DNA of 62,847 nucleotides, taken from the NCBI GenBank assembly GCA_021107945.1, contig JAIORV010000010.1, positions 1 through 62,847 of the forward strand. Direction: 5' to 3'. Under the pieces are notes generated by a model that did not search any database, had not been told where the DNA came from, and was given only the letters and a program-made list of their open reading frames with translations. Of this stretch, positions 25,417 through 34,332 are shown one piece after another; the stretch's first letter is position 1, and every line of letters starts with the position of its first letter. The translations under genes were made by a program, and so were the position numbers. This DNA is from Vulcanimicrobiota bacterium. GTDB lineage: Bacteria > Vulcanimicrobiota > JAJTBE01.

Positions 25417-27294
25417 ATGGCAAAAATCATAGGAATTGACCTTGGAACTACCAACTCATGTATGGCAATCATGGAAGGTGGAAAAGCCAAGGTAATAACA
25501 AACGCAGAAGGAAATAGAACTACCCCTTCAGCCGTCGGATTTTCAAAAACAGGTGAGAGACTGGTAGGAGAAATGGCTAAGCGCCAGGCTATCAGTAATC
25601 CTGACAGAACTATCACCTCAATTAAGAGATGGATGGGTTCAGATAAAAAAGTAAATATTGACGGCAAGGATTACACACCCCAGGAAATCTCGGCGATGAT
25701 TCTCAACAAGCTCAAGACTGACGCAGAAAGCTACCTGGGCGAGCCTATAACGGAAGCTGTTATCACTGTACCCGCATATTTCGATGATGCAAAGCGCCAG
25801 GCGACAAAAGACGCAGGCAGAATCGCAGGACTCGAGGTAAAGAGACTTATTAACGAGCCGACGGCATCCGCCCTGGCATACGGTCTTGATAAACAGGATC
25901 AGGAACTAAATGTGCTCGTTTTCGACCTTGGAGGAGGAACATTTGATGTTTCTATCCTGGAAATCGGCGGAGGCGTCTTCGAAGTAAAAGCAACCGCCGG
26001 AAACACAAAACTCGGAGGAGACGACTGGGATCAGGAAGTTATCGACTACCTCGCGGAAGAGTTTAAGAGGCAGCACGGAATTGACCTGCGGAAAGACAAG
26101 ATGGCAAACCAGAGACTCAAGGACGCCGCTGAAAAGGCGAAAAGGGAGCTCTCCACAACTCTACAGACTACTGTAAGCTTGCCGTTCATCACAGCAGATG
26201 CAAGCGGACCGAAACACCTGGAGACTACCATCACAAGAGCGAGGTTTGAGGAAATGACCAAGAACCTGGTTGACAAGTGTGCCGGACCCGTTCATCAGGC
26301 AATGAATGACGCAAAGATGAATCCGGAAGATGTTGACAGGATACTGTTGGTTGGTGGAGCAACCCGTATGCCGATGATCGTGGAATATGTGAAGAAGACA
26401 TTCGGCAAGGATCCCAGCAAGGATATTAACCCCGACGAATGTGTAGCTCTTGGAGCGGCGCTTCAGGGCGGAGTTCTCACCGGTGAAATGAAGGATATTG
26501 TGCTGGTTGATGTTACACCGCTTACTCTCGGAATCGAAACTCTGGGCGGAGTCAGCACTCCACTTATACCAAGGAATACCGCCATACCTGCATCCAAAAC
26601 CGAGGTGTTCTCAACAGCCGCTGATTTTCAGACCGCTGTCGAGGTACACGTGCTGCAGGGTGAGAGAAAAATAGCATCGGGCAACAAAACTCTCGGCAAA
26701 TTCATTCTGACTGATATTCCGCCTTCTCCAAGAGGAATTCCACAGGTAGAGGTTACATTTGATATCGACTCAAACGGAATTCTCACTGTTACCGCAAAGG
26801 ACAAGGCGACCGAGAAATCACAGAATATCAAGATAACCGCAACCACAAACCTCTCAAAGGGTGATGTCGATGATATGGTCAAGGATTCAGAGAAGTATGC
26901 CGAGGAAGATACAAAGCGCCAGGAAGTCGTCGAGGAGAGAAACAGGCTTGATCAGATGATATACCAGGCGGAAAAGTTGATAAAAGACGCCGGAGACAAG
27001 GCTCCATCTGATATCAAGAGTAAGATCGAAGACGCGATTTCATCGGCCAGGGAAGTTCTCAAATCCGAAGATAAGGATAAGATCAAGGCAGAAGCAGATA
27101 AGCTAACCAACGCGCTCTATGAGCTCTCATCAAAGCTCTATGGCTCACAACAGCAAGGACCCGGTGGACCGGGCGGACCAGGCGCAGGACCAGGAGATGG
27201 ACAGCAACAACAGTCACCGCCTCCAAAGGAAGAGTCGAAAGAGTCGGGCGATGAAAATATAGTGGACGCGGAATACCGTGTGCATGACAATTAA
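25417..27294 (+). CDS. dnaK: Chaperone protein DnaK (Hsp70)
   Basis: ATP-driven chaperone. Seen: [14 protein letters not shown] at the start, [19 protein letters not shown], the [11 protein letters not shown] phosphate loop, substrate-binding domain ([19 protein letters not shown]) and the lid; a Gly/Pro/Gln-rich linker precedes the acidic C-terminal DAEYRV. The 625 residues are normal. The ATG at 25417 has AAGGAGG upstream; an ATG eight codons earlier is inside the ribosome site. Confidence 0.98.
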   Translation: MAKIIGIDLGTTNSCMAIMEGGKAKVITNAEGNRTTPSAVGFSKTGERLVGEMAKRQAISNPDRTITSIKRWMGSDKKVNIDGKDYTPQEISAMILNKLKTDAESYLGEPITEAVITVPAYFDDAKRQATKDAGRIAGLEVKRLINEPTASALAYGLDKQDQELNVLVFDLGGGTFDVSILEIGGGVFEVKATAGNTKLGGDDWDQEVIDYLAEEFKRQHGIDLRKDKMANQRLKDAAEKAKRELSTTLQTTVSLPFITADASGPKHLETTITRARFEEMTKNLVDKCAGPVHQAMNDAKMNPEDVDRILLVGGATRMPMIVEYVKKTFGKDPSKDINPDECVALGAALQGGVLTGEMKDIVLVDVTPLTLGIETLGGVSTPLIPRNTAIPASKTEVFSTAADFQTAVEVHVLQGERKIASGNKTLGKFILTDIPPSPRGIPQVEVTFDIDSNGILTVTAKDKATEKSQNIKITATTNLSKGDVDDMVKDSEKYAEEDTKRQEVVEERNRLDQMIYQAEKLIKDAGDKAPSDIKSKIEDAISSAREVLKSEDKDKIKAEADKLTNALYELSSKLYGSQQQGPGGPGGPGAGPGDGQQQQSPPPKEESKESGDENIVDAEYRVHDN

Positions 27295-27312
27295 TAAAAT
27301 GTATTATAACTT

Positions 27313-27336
27313 GGGTGGGGCTTAACTGCCCCACCC
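27313..27336. other. Hairpin in the dnaK-dnaJ spacer
   Basis: Perfect 9-base stem GGGTGGGGC-TTAACT-GCCCCACCC without a T-run. It could protect the dnaK mRNA end or be a relic repeat. A TAACTTC heptamer run (27366-27396) follows immediately. Confidence 0.6.
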
Positions 27337-27365
27337 GGTATAATTACAGAGTGGCAATTTAATAA

Positions 27366-27402
27366 CTAACTTCTAACTTCTAACTTCTAACTTCAAACCT
27401 CT
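27366..27402. repeat. TAACTTC heptamer run
   Basis: Four to five tandem copies of TAACTTC. Related runs occur at 10448-10470, 21945-22005 and 57258-57290 (as GAAGTTG). Confidence 0.75.
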
Positions 27403-27420
27403 AAAAAAGTGGTGAATCCG

Positions 27421-28539
27421 ATGGAATATAAAGACTATTATAAGATCCTCGGCGTTGACAAAAACGCCACGGCAAAAGATATCAAGAAAACATATAGGAA
27501 ATTGGCGAGGAAGTTTCATCCCGACGTCAATCCGGATAATAAGGAAGCAGAATCCAAATTCAAGGAAATTAACGAAGCCTATGAGGTGCTCAAAGACGCG
27601 GAAAAACGCCAGAAGTACGATGAATTCGGAAAGTATTACACGGAAGGCGGAGGCTTCCCAGGAGGAGGTCAACAGGGAGCACAGGGCTACCGGACACACC
27701 CGGGAGGTTCCAGATACACCACGGGTGATATGGGCGATCTTGACTCCATGTTTGGAGGATCCGGGGGCTTTTCTGATTTCTTCGAATCACTATTTAGCAA
27801 TAGGAAAAAGAAAACGCAATCCTGGGGCGGCCAGGCGGGAGATAGACAATATGGGGCTGATATGGGAGGATTCAATTACGATAGGGGAAGCTTCCAGCAG
27901 CAACCTCAAAAGGGCAGCGATATAGAATCCCCCATCGATCTCACCCTGAAAGAATCTGCGTTCGGGACAAACAAGGTTCTTGAGTTCAACAAGGAGACGG
28001 CCTGCCATGAATGCGGAGGATCCGGGATAAAGGGAAATATGATGTGCCAGCTATGCCATGGCAAGGGAGTTGTATTCAAACCCAGGAGGTTGGAAGTCAC
28101 AATACCGCCCGGCGTCAAGGAAGGCTTCAAGATACGTATGAAAGGCGAAGGAGCGGTGAGCAGAACCGGAGGTAACCCCGGAGATCTTTATCTTGTGGTC
28201 AAAATAAAACATCACCCCTACTTTGAATTAAAAGACGGCGATCTCTATTGCGATTTGCCGATTACCATAACAGAAGCGGTTCTGGGGGAAGAGATTGATA
28301 TTCCCACTCTCAAGGGAAAGTTAACGATGAAGATTCCCTCCGGTACACAGACGGGAAGAGTTTTCCGCCTGAGAGAGCAGGGGTTCCCTTCCCTCAACAA
28401 CAAGAAGAAAAACGGCGATTTCTTTGTGAAAACCAGAATTGTAATACCGGAAAAAATCAAAGATGATGAAAAGAAGCTTTTCGAGCAGTTGAAGGAGTTT
28501 CATCATAATAATCCCAGAACTGAAATATTTAGCATTTAA
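27421..28539 (+). CDS. dnaJ: DnaJ-family co-chaperone with a reduced zinc finger
   Basis: A 372-residue J-domain protein. Seen: J domain with HPD (about 32-34), a long Gly-rich linker (about 75-155), one zinc centre made of CHECGGSG and CQLCHGKG, and the C-terminal substrate-binding domains ([23 protein letters not shown]-type [16 protein letters not shown]). Canonical DnaJ has four CxxCxGxG motifs; only two remain here. ATG at 27421, with GTGGTG seven bases upstream; a GTG at 27409 is the alternative. Partner of DnaK and GrpE. Confidence 0.93.
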   Translation: MEYKDYYKILGVDKNATAKDIKKTYRKLARKFHPDVNPDNKEAESKFKEINEAYEVLKDAEKRQKYDEFGKYYTEGGGFPGGGQQGAQGYRTHPGGSRYTTGDMGDLDSMFGGSGGFSDFFESLFSNRKKKTQSWGGQAGDRQYGADMGGFNYDRGSFQQQPQKGSDIESPIDLTLKESAFGTNKVLEFNKETACHECGGSGIKGNMMCQLCHGKGVVFKPRRLEVTIPPGVKEGFKIRMKGEGAVSRTGGNPGDLYLVVKIKHHPYFELKDGDLYCDLPITITEAVLGEEIDIPTLKGKLTMKIPSGTQTGRVFRLREQGFPSLNNKKKNGDFFVKTRIVIPEKIKDDEKKLFEQLKEFHHNNPRTEIFSI

Positions 28540-28556
28540 ACCGGGAGGTGAAGTCG

Positions 28557-28910
28557 GTGAATGAGGAAAAGGACTCTCATCCCTACTTCCATATAAGTAT
28601 TGTCTCGGAGATGCTTGATCTCCACCCACAGACAATCAGGAATTACGAGAGAAAAGGACTTCTCAAGCCCGCCAGAACGGAAGGCAGGATGCGACTGTTC
28701 TCCAGGCATGATATTAACAGGGTAAAGAAGATAAGTACATATACTGATATGGGTGTAAACCTTGCCGGTGTTGAGATAATTCTTAAACTCCTGAATCGTA
28801 TCGATAGCCTGGAAGAAGAAATGGAAAAGGAAATGAATAGAATGCAACTGGAAATGGAAGCGAGAATGAGGGAAAGCTATAAAAGAATGGATAATCCGTC
28901 GGAGGATTAG
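28557..28910 (+). CDS. hspR: MerR-family heat-shock regulator HspR-like
   Basis: A 117-residue DNA-binding protein with an N-terminal MerR helix-turn-helix (ISIVSEMLDLHPQTIRNYER, RMRLFSRHDINRVKKI) and a C-terminal coiled coil (about 82-115). Position as the last gene of the dnaK operon and the LHPQTIRNYERKGLLKP sequence match HspR, which represses dnaK in actinobacteria through the HAIR element. No clear HAIR copy (CTTGAGT-N7-ACTCAAG) is visible upstream of grpE. Start GTG at 28557 with GGGAGG eight bases upstream; a GTG at 28548 is less likely. Confidence 0.85.
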   Translation: MNEEKDSHPYFHISIVSEMLDLHPQTIRNYERKGLLKPARTEGRMRLFSRHDINRVKKISTYTDMGVNLAGVEIILKLLNRIDSLEEEMEKEMNRMQLEMEARMRESYKRMDNPSED

Positions 28911-28947
28911 TGGTTGATTGAATTTACAAAAGAATTACTTTAAGAAG

Positions 28948-28969
28948 GCGGATAATATCCGCTTTTTTT
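28948..28969 (+). terminator. Terminator of the grpE-dnaK-dnaJ-hspR operon
   Basis: GCGGAT-AAT-ATCCGC followed by seven Ts. It lies between hspR and the convergent RhuM gene. Confidence 0.88.
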
Positions 28970-28980
28970 ATTTCAGAGTA

Positions 28981-29994
28981 TTATTCCGGTTCTTTTAACA
29001 TCTTCTTTACTGTTTTATCAAAATCGCTTTCAAAAGTTTTATCCTGCAGAACACGAAACTTATTATATTCTGTTTCTGCCAATCTTTTCGCCACTTGATG
29101 ACTGACCTTTCCCGCATTTCTGAGTATATCGTATTCATTAAAGCTCAGAAAGGCGTCCAATTTCCGGGGCCAGTCTGCCATTTTCATTGGTATCTGCCGG
29201 TCAGCCTGATTTTCAGCATAGTCAAGATACATCGAAACTACTCGTTCCAATCCTTTGATTTCCTGTTCCTCGAGGTAATTTTTTGCTACAGTTACATCTG
29301 ATTTTAATATCTTACCCTTTGGAGCATTTTTCCAAGTCTGCAATCTCATATTGGGCTTGTCGGCATCCGCCCTCTCTGCAACAATTTGAGCCGCAGTTTT
29401 TCCGGTAATTGCCCAATGCAGTTTGTTCTGTACTGTCTTGAAAAAAGTCCGGGTGATTTCTGAATCCTTGTCATAGTCAATACTGCACTGCTGATAAATA
29501 TCAGTAATTTTTTGATAAAAACGCCTTTCACTCGCCCGTATTTCGCGGATTCTTTCAAGGAGTTCATCAAAGTAGTCTTTACCGAATCGTTTCCCTTGTT
29601 TAAGCCTCTCGTCATCCAGAACGAAACCCTTGATTATAAATTCTTTTAATGTTTTTGTCGCCCAGATGCGGAATCGTGTTGCCTGATAACTGTTAACCCT
29701 GTAACCAACGGCAATAATGGCATCAAGATTATAAAGATTTGTCAAATAATTCTTTCCGTCACTGGCAGTTATTCGAATTTTTCGAATAACTGCTTCCTCT
29801 TGTAATTCCTGGCTCTTAAAGATTTCCTTGAGGTGGTAGTTGATAGTATTTACTTCCACGCCAAACAATTCCGCCATTCTCTTTTGACTGAGCCAGAATG
29901 TTTCTTCGTTAAAGAAAACTTCAACATGAATATTCCCTTCCTGTGAAGAGTAAAGTATTATATCTGAAAATTGAGGAATTAACTCATTGCCCAT
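28981..29994 (-). CDS. RhuM-family protein
   Basis: A 337-residue protein of the RhuM (virulence protein) family, found scattered among bacteria often in mobile or accessory regions; biochemical role unresolved. Seen: the N-terminal EVFFNEETFWLSQKRMAELF, TINYHLKEIF, and YNLDAIIAVGYRVNSYQATR with FRIWATKTLKEFI. AGGAG is eight bases upstream of the ATG. It follows a broken DinD gene by 42 bases and is probably part of a small acquired segment. Confidence 0.88.
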   Translation of the reverse strand: MGNELIPQFSDIILYSSQEGNIHVEVFFNEETFWLSQKRMAELFGVEVNTINYHLKEIFKSQELQEEAVIRKIRITASDGKNYLTNLYNLDAIIAVGYRVNSYQATRFRIWATKTLKEFIIKGFVLDDERLKQGKRFGKDYFDELLERIREIRASERRFYQKITDIYQQCSIDYDKDSEITRTFFKTVQNKLHWAITGKTAAQIVAERADADKPNMRLQTWKNAPKGKILKSDVTVAKNYLEEQEIKGLERVVSMYLDYAENQADRQIPMKMADWPRKLDAFLSFNEYDILRNAGKVSHQVAKRLAETEYNKFRVLQDKTFESDFDKTVKKMLKEPE

Positions 29995-30036
29995 ATTAAT
30001 TTCTCCTGATTAATTTATTGTAAATGACATGTCTTA

Positions 30037-30351
30037 TTATCCTTGTTTATCAAACCAATATCCATTTTGTTTTAAATCAGGTATACGGGTTAACATTATG
30101 TCGTCTATCTCACGAGTGGCGCCGGAACCAACTTGAACCATTTTGTTGACGTCAACAAAATGGTTGGAATTTTCAATTTTTGAGTTTTGGCAGGCAATTT
30201 TTGCTTTCTCTATGACTCTTTCAAAATTTCTCCATTCCTTGTAATCCAAAAGCTCTTGTAACTCCCTGGCAAGCCAGTATTCAACACCCTGTTCTTCGTA
30301 TGCGGCATCCTCAAATGACTTATTTAATCTTACAATAACATCCTTTTTCAT
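30037..30351 (-). pseudogene. DinD-like gene, truncated (frameshifted)
   Basis: Residues 1-87 are a good match to DNA-damage-inducible protein D: EYWLARELQELLDYKEWRNF, VIEKAKIACQNS, NHFVDVNKMVQVGSGATREI. After DDIMLTR the family continues with YACYLIAQNGD; here the sequence becomes IPDLKQNG and stops at residue 104 instead of about 275. Small deletions explain the loss of frame. The remaining two thirds are absent; the RhuM gene begins where they should be. Confidence 0.75.
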
Positions 30352-30444
30352 ATAAACACTCCCTTAAATCAGTGTCATTCTATCCTGAGATTTTTTTTGA
30401 TATCCTCAGGAGTTATGCATTATTGAGACGGAATGGCTTGGATT

Positions 30445-30473
30445 CGTCATTCTGAAACAAGTTCAGGATGACG
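30445..30473. repeat. GTCATTCTGAA hairpin
   Basis: CGTCATTCTGAA-ACAAG-TTCAGGATGACG forms a strong stem, a relative of the GTCATCCTGAG family. Confidence 0.6.
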
Positions 30474-30513
30474 TAAAAAAACCACTCTTGTTTTCGTGAT
30501 ACAGGTGATATGG

Positions 30514-31053
30514 TTACTTGATTTTTAATAATTTTTTTAAATCCCGGATATTCTCATCCTTGATTTCCCTTGGCAGGAAAGGTGAGGCCATTATGAATAT
30601 TTTTGTTTTACCAAATCGAAAATTATCCTGGAGTCCATGCAGGTTTGTGAATTTTGTTTCGAACAAGTGTTCGAATGCGGATTTGTATATGCTGCATAAT
30701 ATTTTTGGTTTATATTCGATAACTTTCTGAAATAATTGCTTTCTGCCCTCTTCGAAATCGTCTTTTGTAAGGTGTTTCAATCCCCTTGTAGGTCTTTTAA
30801 CTATATCTGTAATCCCCATTTTTTGTTTCAGGAGAAGCTCGTCATAATATTTTCCCGCCTCGGGCTTAAAAATCTTCCCCCTGATAATTGTATTCCAGAA
30901 CCTTTTTCCAAGCATTCCGTAGTGATAATGACCGGCATCGACACTGACAGGTGAGGGATTAAGCCCCACGAATACAACCTTGAGCTTTCTGTCGAGAATA
31001 TCTTCGAGTGTGGAATATTCCCTGCCCAGCCAATCTATACTGGTTCTGTACAT
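30514..31053 (-). CDS. Mug-like uracil/mismatch DNA glycosylase
   Basis: A 179-residue protein of the uracil-DNA glycosylase superfamily, closest to Mug/TDG. Seen: VVFVGLNPSP near residue 30 with the Asn of the (G)xNP motif, GKRFWNTIIR, TDIVKRPTRG and the C-terminal FIMASPF in place of the usual leucine-intercalating loop (NPSG). It probably removes mismatched or damaged bases. ATG at 31053 with CAGGAG eight bases upstream; a GTG 5 codons earlier overlaps that site. Confidence 0.8.
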   Translation of the reverse strand: MYRTSIDWLGREYSTLEDILDRKLKVVFVGLNPSPVSVDAGHYHYGMLGKRFWNTIIRGKIFKPEAGKYYDELLLKQKMGITDIVKRPTRGLKHLTKDDFEEGRKQLFQKVIEYKPKILCSIYKSAFEHLFETKFTNLHGLQDNFRFGKTKIFIMASPFLPREIKDENIRDLKKLLKIK

Positions 31054-31121
31054 TTTGTTCTCCTGCACAACTCAATCCTGTTAATAAGAATAAACAACCT
31101 GAAATATCAGTTATATTTCTT

Positions 31122-31228
31122 TGTGAGAACCTTCTTGAAAGAAAGTTCTCAGATTTAAGCCGCTGAAGCGGCTTGTTGTAAATCTACCTCTCCTCAAGCC
31201 GCTTCAGCGGCTTAACAAGGAGGAAACC
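31122..31228. repeat. Hairpin cluster with GA/TC loops
   Basis: TGAGAACCTTCTTGAAAGAA-type stem (31122-31149), AAGCCGCTGAAGCGGCTT (31157-31174) and AAGCCGCTTCAGCGGCTT (31196-31213), followed by AACAAGGAGGAAACC. The last part resembles AACCACTTCAGTGGTT...AAGGAAACC at 62718-62750. The stretch 31054-31540 has no supported gene; 31215-31466 shows nothing else. Confidence 0.65.
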
Positions 31229-31466
31229 CGCTTTACAACTGGGGGGATGAAACACTTTCTCAAATAAGATTCCCCTCCAAGTAACTAGCATATTGAGTTA
31301 AATAATATATGAAATTATTCAGCTTTTCCATAGGTTTGTAACAAAATTCAATTAACGGTAGTGCCATCTGATAGAGTATTTGACAAGCATGGATAGTATC
31401 CTCCCGTCTTGTGGAGTATAATGGACAGGCTGAGTGAAGACCCCTGTATTTTTAATTACAAAAATG

Positions 31467-31503
31467 CCGTTTAGCGGCGGGTCGGGAAACCCGCCGCTAC
31501 CAA
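31467..31503. repeat. GCGGGTC hairpin repeat
   Basis: GCCGTTTAGCGGCGGGTCGG...AACCCGCCGCTACC, nearly the same as 1107-1141, including the flanking GCCGTTT and CCAAAATAA. Confidence 0.7.
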
Positions 31504-31540
31504 AATAAGGGGTTGGTCTGAATAATTGCGTTGTTTTGAG

Positions 31541-32497
31541 TTACCTGATTTTTGAGGCATTCCAACTTCCTTTGCGCACTAAAGACTTGTTTTTTGCGTT
31601 CCATGCCCCGGAACCGATAGAACCTGAAATTCTTCCACCTAACTTCCCGGAGAATTTGAATGTCCCCAGTTTCATACTTGATGAATCTGTAAGGGTGCCA
31701 GTGTTCCTGGCAACTATATTGCCCGTATCACTTATTGTTCCGGTGAAACTTCCCCGGACTGCATCTCCCTTAGAGCTTCCGCTCATTCTTCCCGATATTT
31801 TATTTCCTGTGACAGTGAAAGTGATTGTTCCCGAAGCATTTCCCGAGAAACTACCCTTATAATAGCCGTCAAAAGCCGCCGCTGTAAGGGAAGCATATTG
31901 AGTTACGAGGGGTTTAAGACCATGCCTGCGGTCTCTGATTGCACGAATTGACGGCAGGATAGATTTCTTGTAACCTTCAATAGCTTTCATAGCTTTATCG
32001 ATACTTCTGAGTCTTGCAAAGTCTTTTTTGATTACCGCCGCGTTTTTTGTCCTTGCCTGAGCAATGGGAGCAAGAATCCCAGGCTTTGGACTTGTAAGCC
32101 TGCTGATCATCTCCATACCCACATCATTGATTGCCTGTTTTGCCGCTTTTTTGCGGTTTTTCCAGAGCCTATCCTGCATATCACAATACATTTTGTATTC
32201 AACTTTTCGTTCATTCAGCATCTGAGTAAGCACTCCATAATATGCCTTCACCGGGTTTGATGTTATCTTACCGCCTAATCGTAAGGTTTTGCGCAGGTCT
32301 TCAATGTTTTTACTCACCATTTTATAGTCCGACTTCCAACCGGATGAATTCAGTGAGCTATTCAGCTTTGTTCTTATTTTGCCAATAATGTAGTTGACAT
32401 TATCCTGCTGACCGGCAAAGACAGAAGGAACCGCCGACAGAATGAATGCAATTAGAACAGTAAGAAACAGGCTTTTTACAATAAAAGTTCTTTTCAT
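31541..32497 (-). CDS. Secreted protein of unknown function with Ser/Gly-rich beta C-terminus
   Basis: A 318-residue protein. Residues 1-28 are a signal peptide (LFLTVLIAFILSAVPSVFAG). The middle (about 30-200) is helical and basic; the last 110 residues alternate in beta-strand style with many G, S and T (TGNKISGRMSGSSKGDAVRG, FKFSGKLGGRISGS). I do not recognise the family. AGAGG precedes the ATG by nine bases. Exported by Sec. Confidence 0.75.
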   Translation of the reverse strand: MKRTFIVKSLFLTVLIAFILSAVPSVFAGQQDNVNYIIGKIRTKLNSSLNSSGWKSDYKMVSKNIEDLRKTLRLGGKITSNPVKAYYGVLTQMLNERKVEYKMYCDMQDRLWKNRKKAAKQAINDVGMEMISRLTSPKPGILAPIAQARTKNAAVIKKDFARLRSIDKAMKAIEGYKKSILPSIRAIRDRRHGLKPLVTQYASLTAAAFDGYYKGSFSGNASGTITFTVTGNKISGRMSGSSKGDAVRGSFTGTISDTGNIVARNTGTLTDSSSMKLGTFKFSGKLGGRISGSIGSGAWNAKNKSLVRKGSWNASKIR

Positions 32498-32584
32498 AAA
32501 TAGATACCTCTTAAATAAATTTAAAATTGATTTATTATATTAAATGATCAGGTGTTTGACCATCTTCCTGATCTATATATTCAG

Positions 32585-32604
32585 CCGGGGGCAACAACCC
32601 CCGG
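32585..32604. terminator. GC-rich hairpin downstream of the repeat-domain lipoprotein
   Basis: CCGGGGG-CAACAA-CCCCCGG just after the end of the minus-strand gene at 32651. There is no T-run, so it might be a repeat rather than a terminator. Confidence 0.4.
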
Positions 32605-32650
32605 CCTATATATTCAGAACAGTTTTAGAACAGTCAATCAGGAATAAATA

Positions 32651-34075
32651 TCAAAAGTAATAAATATATTCCGTCTGCCAGTCCGTATCAAAGTAAATAG
32701 TGTCGATTATCTTGGTAGCTCCGTTGTGCCACTTGACCTCAACTACATAATATCTATCAAGTGTCGCATAATCGCATTCAAGCTCGACATACGTCTCTCC
32801 CGTGTCAACCCAACTGTCGAACCAGTGGTTTTGATTATAACCATATTCATAAACCCGTATGCTCTTGACCTGCACCCATTCGTCATCTTCCGAGAATCCA
32901 TACGCAATTATGTAGAGACTTCCCGTTTCCTCCGGTGTTTCGGTGGGAGTCGGTGTTGGAGTCGGTGTATATGTAGGAGTTACAGTTGGAAATGGACTTG
33001 TTGTCGGGGTGACGGTAGGCGTGGGTTGAATACCGCCGGTAAGTATCAATTCAACCGATGAAGTCTCACCTGTGACAACACTGACTTCCTCGCTATCTTC
33101 TTCATAGCCGTATAAAGCGCCTGTAACGGTATATGTACCTTCCGGAATAAACGGCAACGAGAAATATCCGTTTGCATCCGTAATCGCAAGATACGTCATT
33201 TTAGATGACTTGCCCCGATTACCGTATGAAGACGGGACCATCATAAAGTTATATGTAGCTGTTGAATTCTCCGGGATCAGTATTGATACCGACTGAGAAT
33301 AGTACCCGGATTTTTCCGCGTACATAAGGTGAAATCCCGATGGAGCCCCGTTGATAACATACTGACCGTTGGAGTCGGTTGTTGCGCTCATACCCCCGAT
33401 TGTTACCGTTACTCCCTCGACAGGTGAAAGGGTGAGATACTCCTCCGCTCTGCCCTGCACAGTGCTGCTTCCCGGCGTTACTGTGGGAGTGGGAACCGGA
33501 GACGTTGTAGGTGTGGGAGACGGTGGCGATTGTGTGGGTGTCGGTAGCGGTGAAAGTGTCGGGGTTGGTATCGGTGAAAGTGTCGGAGTTGGATATGGTC
33601 CTGTGTCCACCGCCACCATTGCGCCAAATAGTGGATTTCCGGCTTCGTCTTTTACATAACCATCGATAGTGCCAAAAGGCATAACGTAGTAATCACCGGC
33701 ATCAACAGTAGCATCTGGCATTATGTATATTTCGAATGTAACCGAATATTCACCCTTGTATGCTGTAAGTTGACGGGTTCCCGATGGAACATTGTTTAAA
33801 GTGAAGTTACCGTTTGCATCAGTGGTTGTGGAGTTTTTCGCTGTGGGTGATTCCTGCTCATAAGTTTCGTCAGAGACGGTGGCTCCCTCCAGGGGACTGC
33901 CGCTCTCATCATAGATTGTTCCGCTCACATTTCCGGCTCCAGTGGGAGTGGGGGAGTATGTGGGAGTTTCCACACTTCCTCCGCCGCCTCCACCGCCACC
34001 GCCGCCGCATCCAAAAAGTACGGCCACCATGAGTATGATAGATAGAAGTAAAATTGCTTTTGAAGCTTTTTTCAT
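32651..34075 (-). CDS. Lipoprotein with carboxypeptidase-regulatory-like domains and Pro/Thr linkers
   Basis: A 474-residue surface protein. Lipoprotein signal: KAILLLSIILMVAVLFGCGG with cysteine at about 23, followed by nine glycines. Three Ig-like regulatory domains follow (VSGTIYDESGSPLEGATVSD; IDGYVKDEAGNPLFGAMVAV; and a third with SNGQYVINGAPSGFH and an added NGYFSLPFIPEGTYTVTG). They are separated by PTPTPTLSPIPTP-type linkers, and a C-terminal domain of about 85 residues follows. ATG at 34075 chosen: GGGGAGG lies upstream and the signal peptide begins there. Divergent from the GH13 gene. Confidence 0.85.
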   Translation of the reverse strand: MKKASKAILLLSIILMVAVLFGCGGGGGGGGGGSVETPTYSPTPTGAGNVSGTIYDESGSPLEGATVSDETYEQESPTAKNSTTTDANGNFTLNNVPSGTRQLTAYKGEYSVTFEIYIMPDATVDAGDYYVMPFGTIDGYVKDEAGNPLFGAMVAVDTGPYPTPTLSPIPTPTLSPLPTPTQSPPSPTPTTSPVPTPTVTPGSSTVQGRAEEYLTLSPVEGVTVTIGGMSATTDSNGQYVINGAPSGFHLMYAEKSGYYSQSVSILIPENSTATYNFMMVPSSYGNRGKSSKMTYLAITDANGYFSLPFIPEGTYTVTGALYGYEEDSEEVSVVTGETSSVELILTGGIQPTPTVTPTTSPFPTVTPTYTPTPTPTPTETPEETGSLYIIAYGFSEDDEWVQVKSIRVYEYGYNQNHWFDSWVDTGETYVELECDYATLDRYYVVEVKWHNGATKIIDTIYFDTDWQTEYIYYF

Positions 34076-34147
34076 GTTTTGACCTCCCCAAAATAATATT
34101 CTATTGTTATTTATATTCATTATACATTTTAATTTACCCTATTGCCA

Positions 34148-34267
34148 TTAACAAATTGTTAAATAATATCAGTAAAGGATTTAATTCTTCATGTCAACAT
34201 GTTTACATTTTTTTTACAACTGACTGGAGAATGCCAATTGACTAACATGTAGTTAAAAATGTATAAT
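34148..34267 (+). promoter_or_regulatory. TTAACA-type boxes upstream of the GH13 gene
   Basis: TTAACA (34148), TTAAAT (34159, 11 later); then TCAACA (34194), TTTACA (34202), TTTACA (34213) with steps of 8 and 11; then CTAACA (34242) and TTAAAA (34253), 11 apart. TATAAT at 34262 is a possible -10. The first group could also serve the divergent lipoprotein gene. Confidence 0.5.
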
Positions 34268-34332
34268 TAAATAGGTAACCGGATAATATTTCTATATCAA
34301 GATTATTATCTTTGCAGGGGGGAGATCAAGAA

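Noticed and set aside
28981-31053. A complete defence or toxin-antitoxin island
   Set aside because: RhuM, a broken DinD and a glycosylase do not make a known system; no partner toxin, nuclease or integrase is seen.
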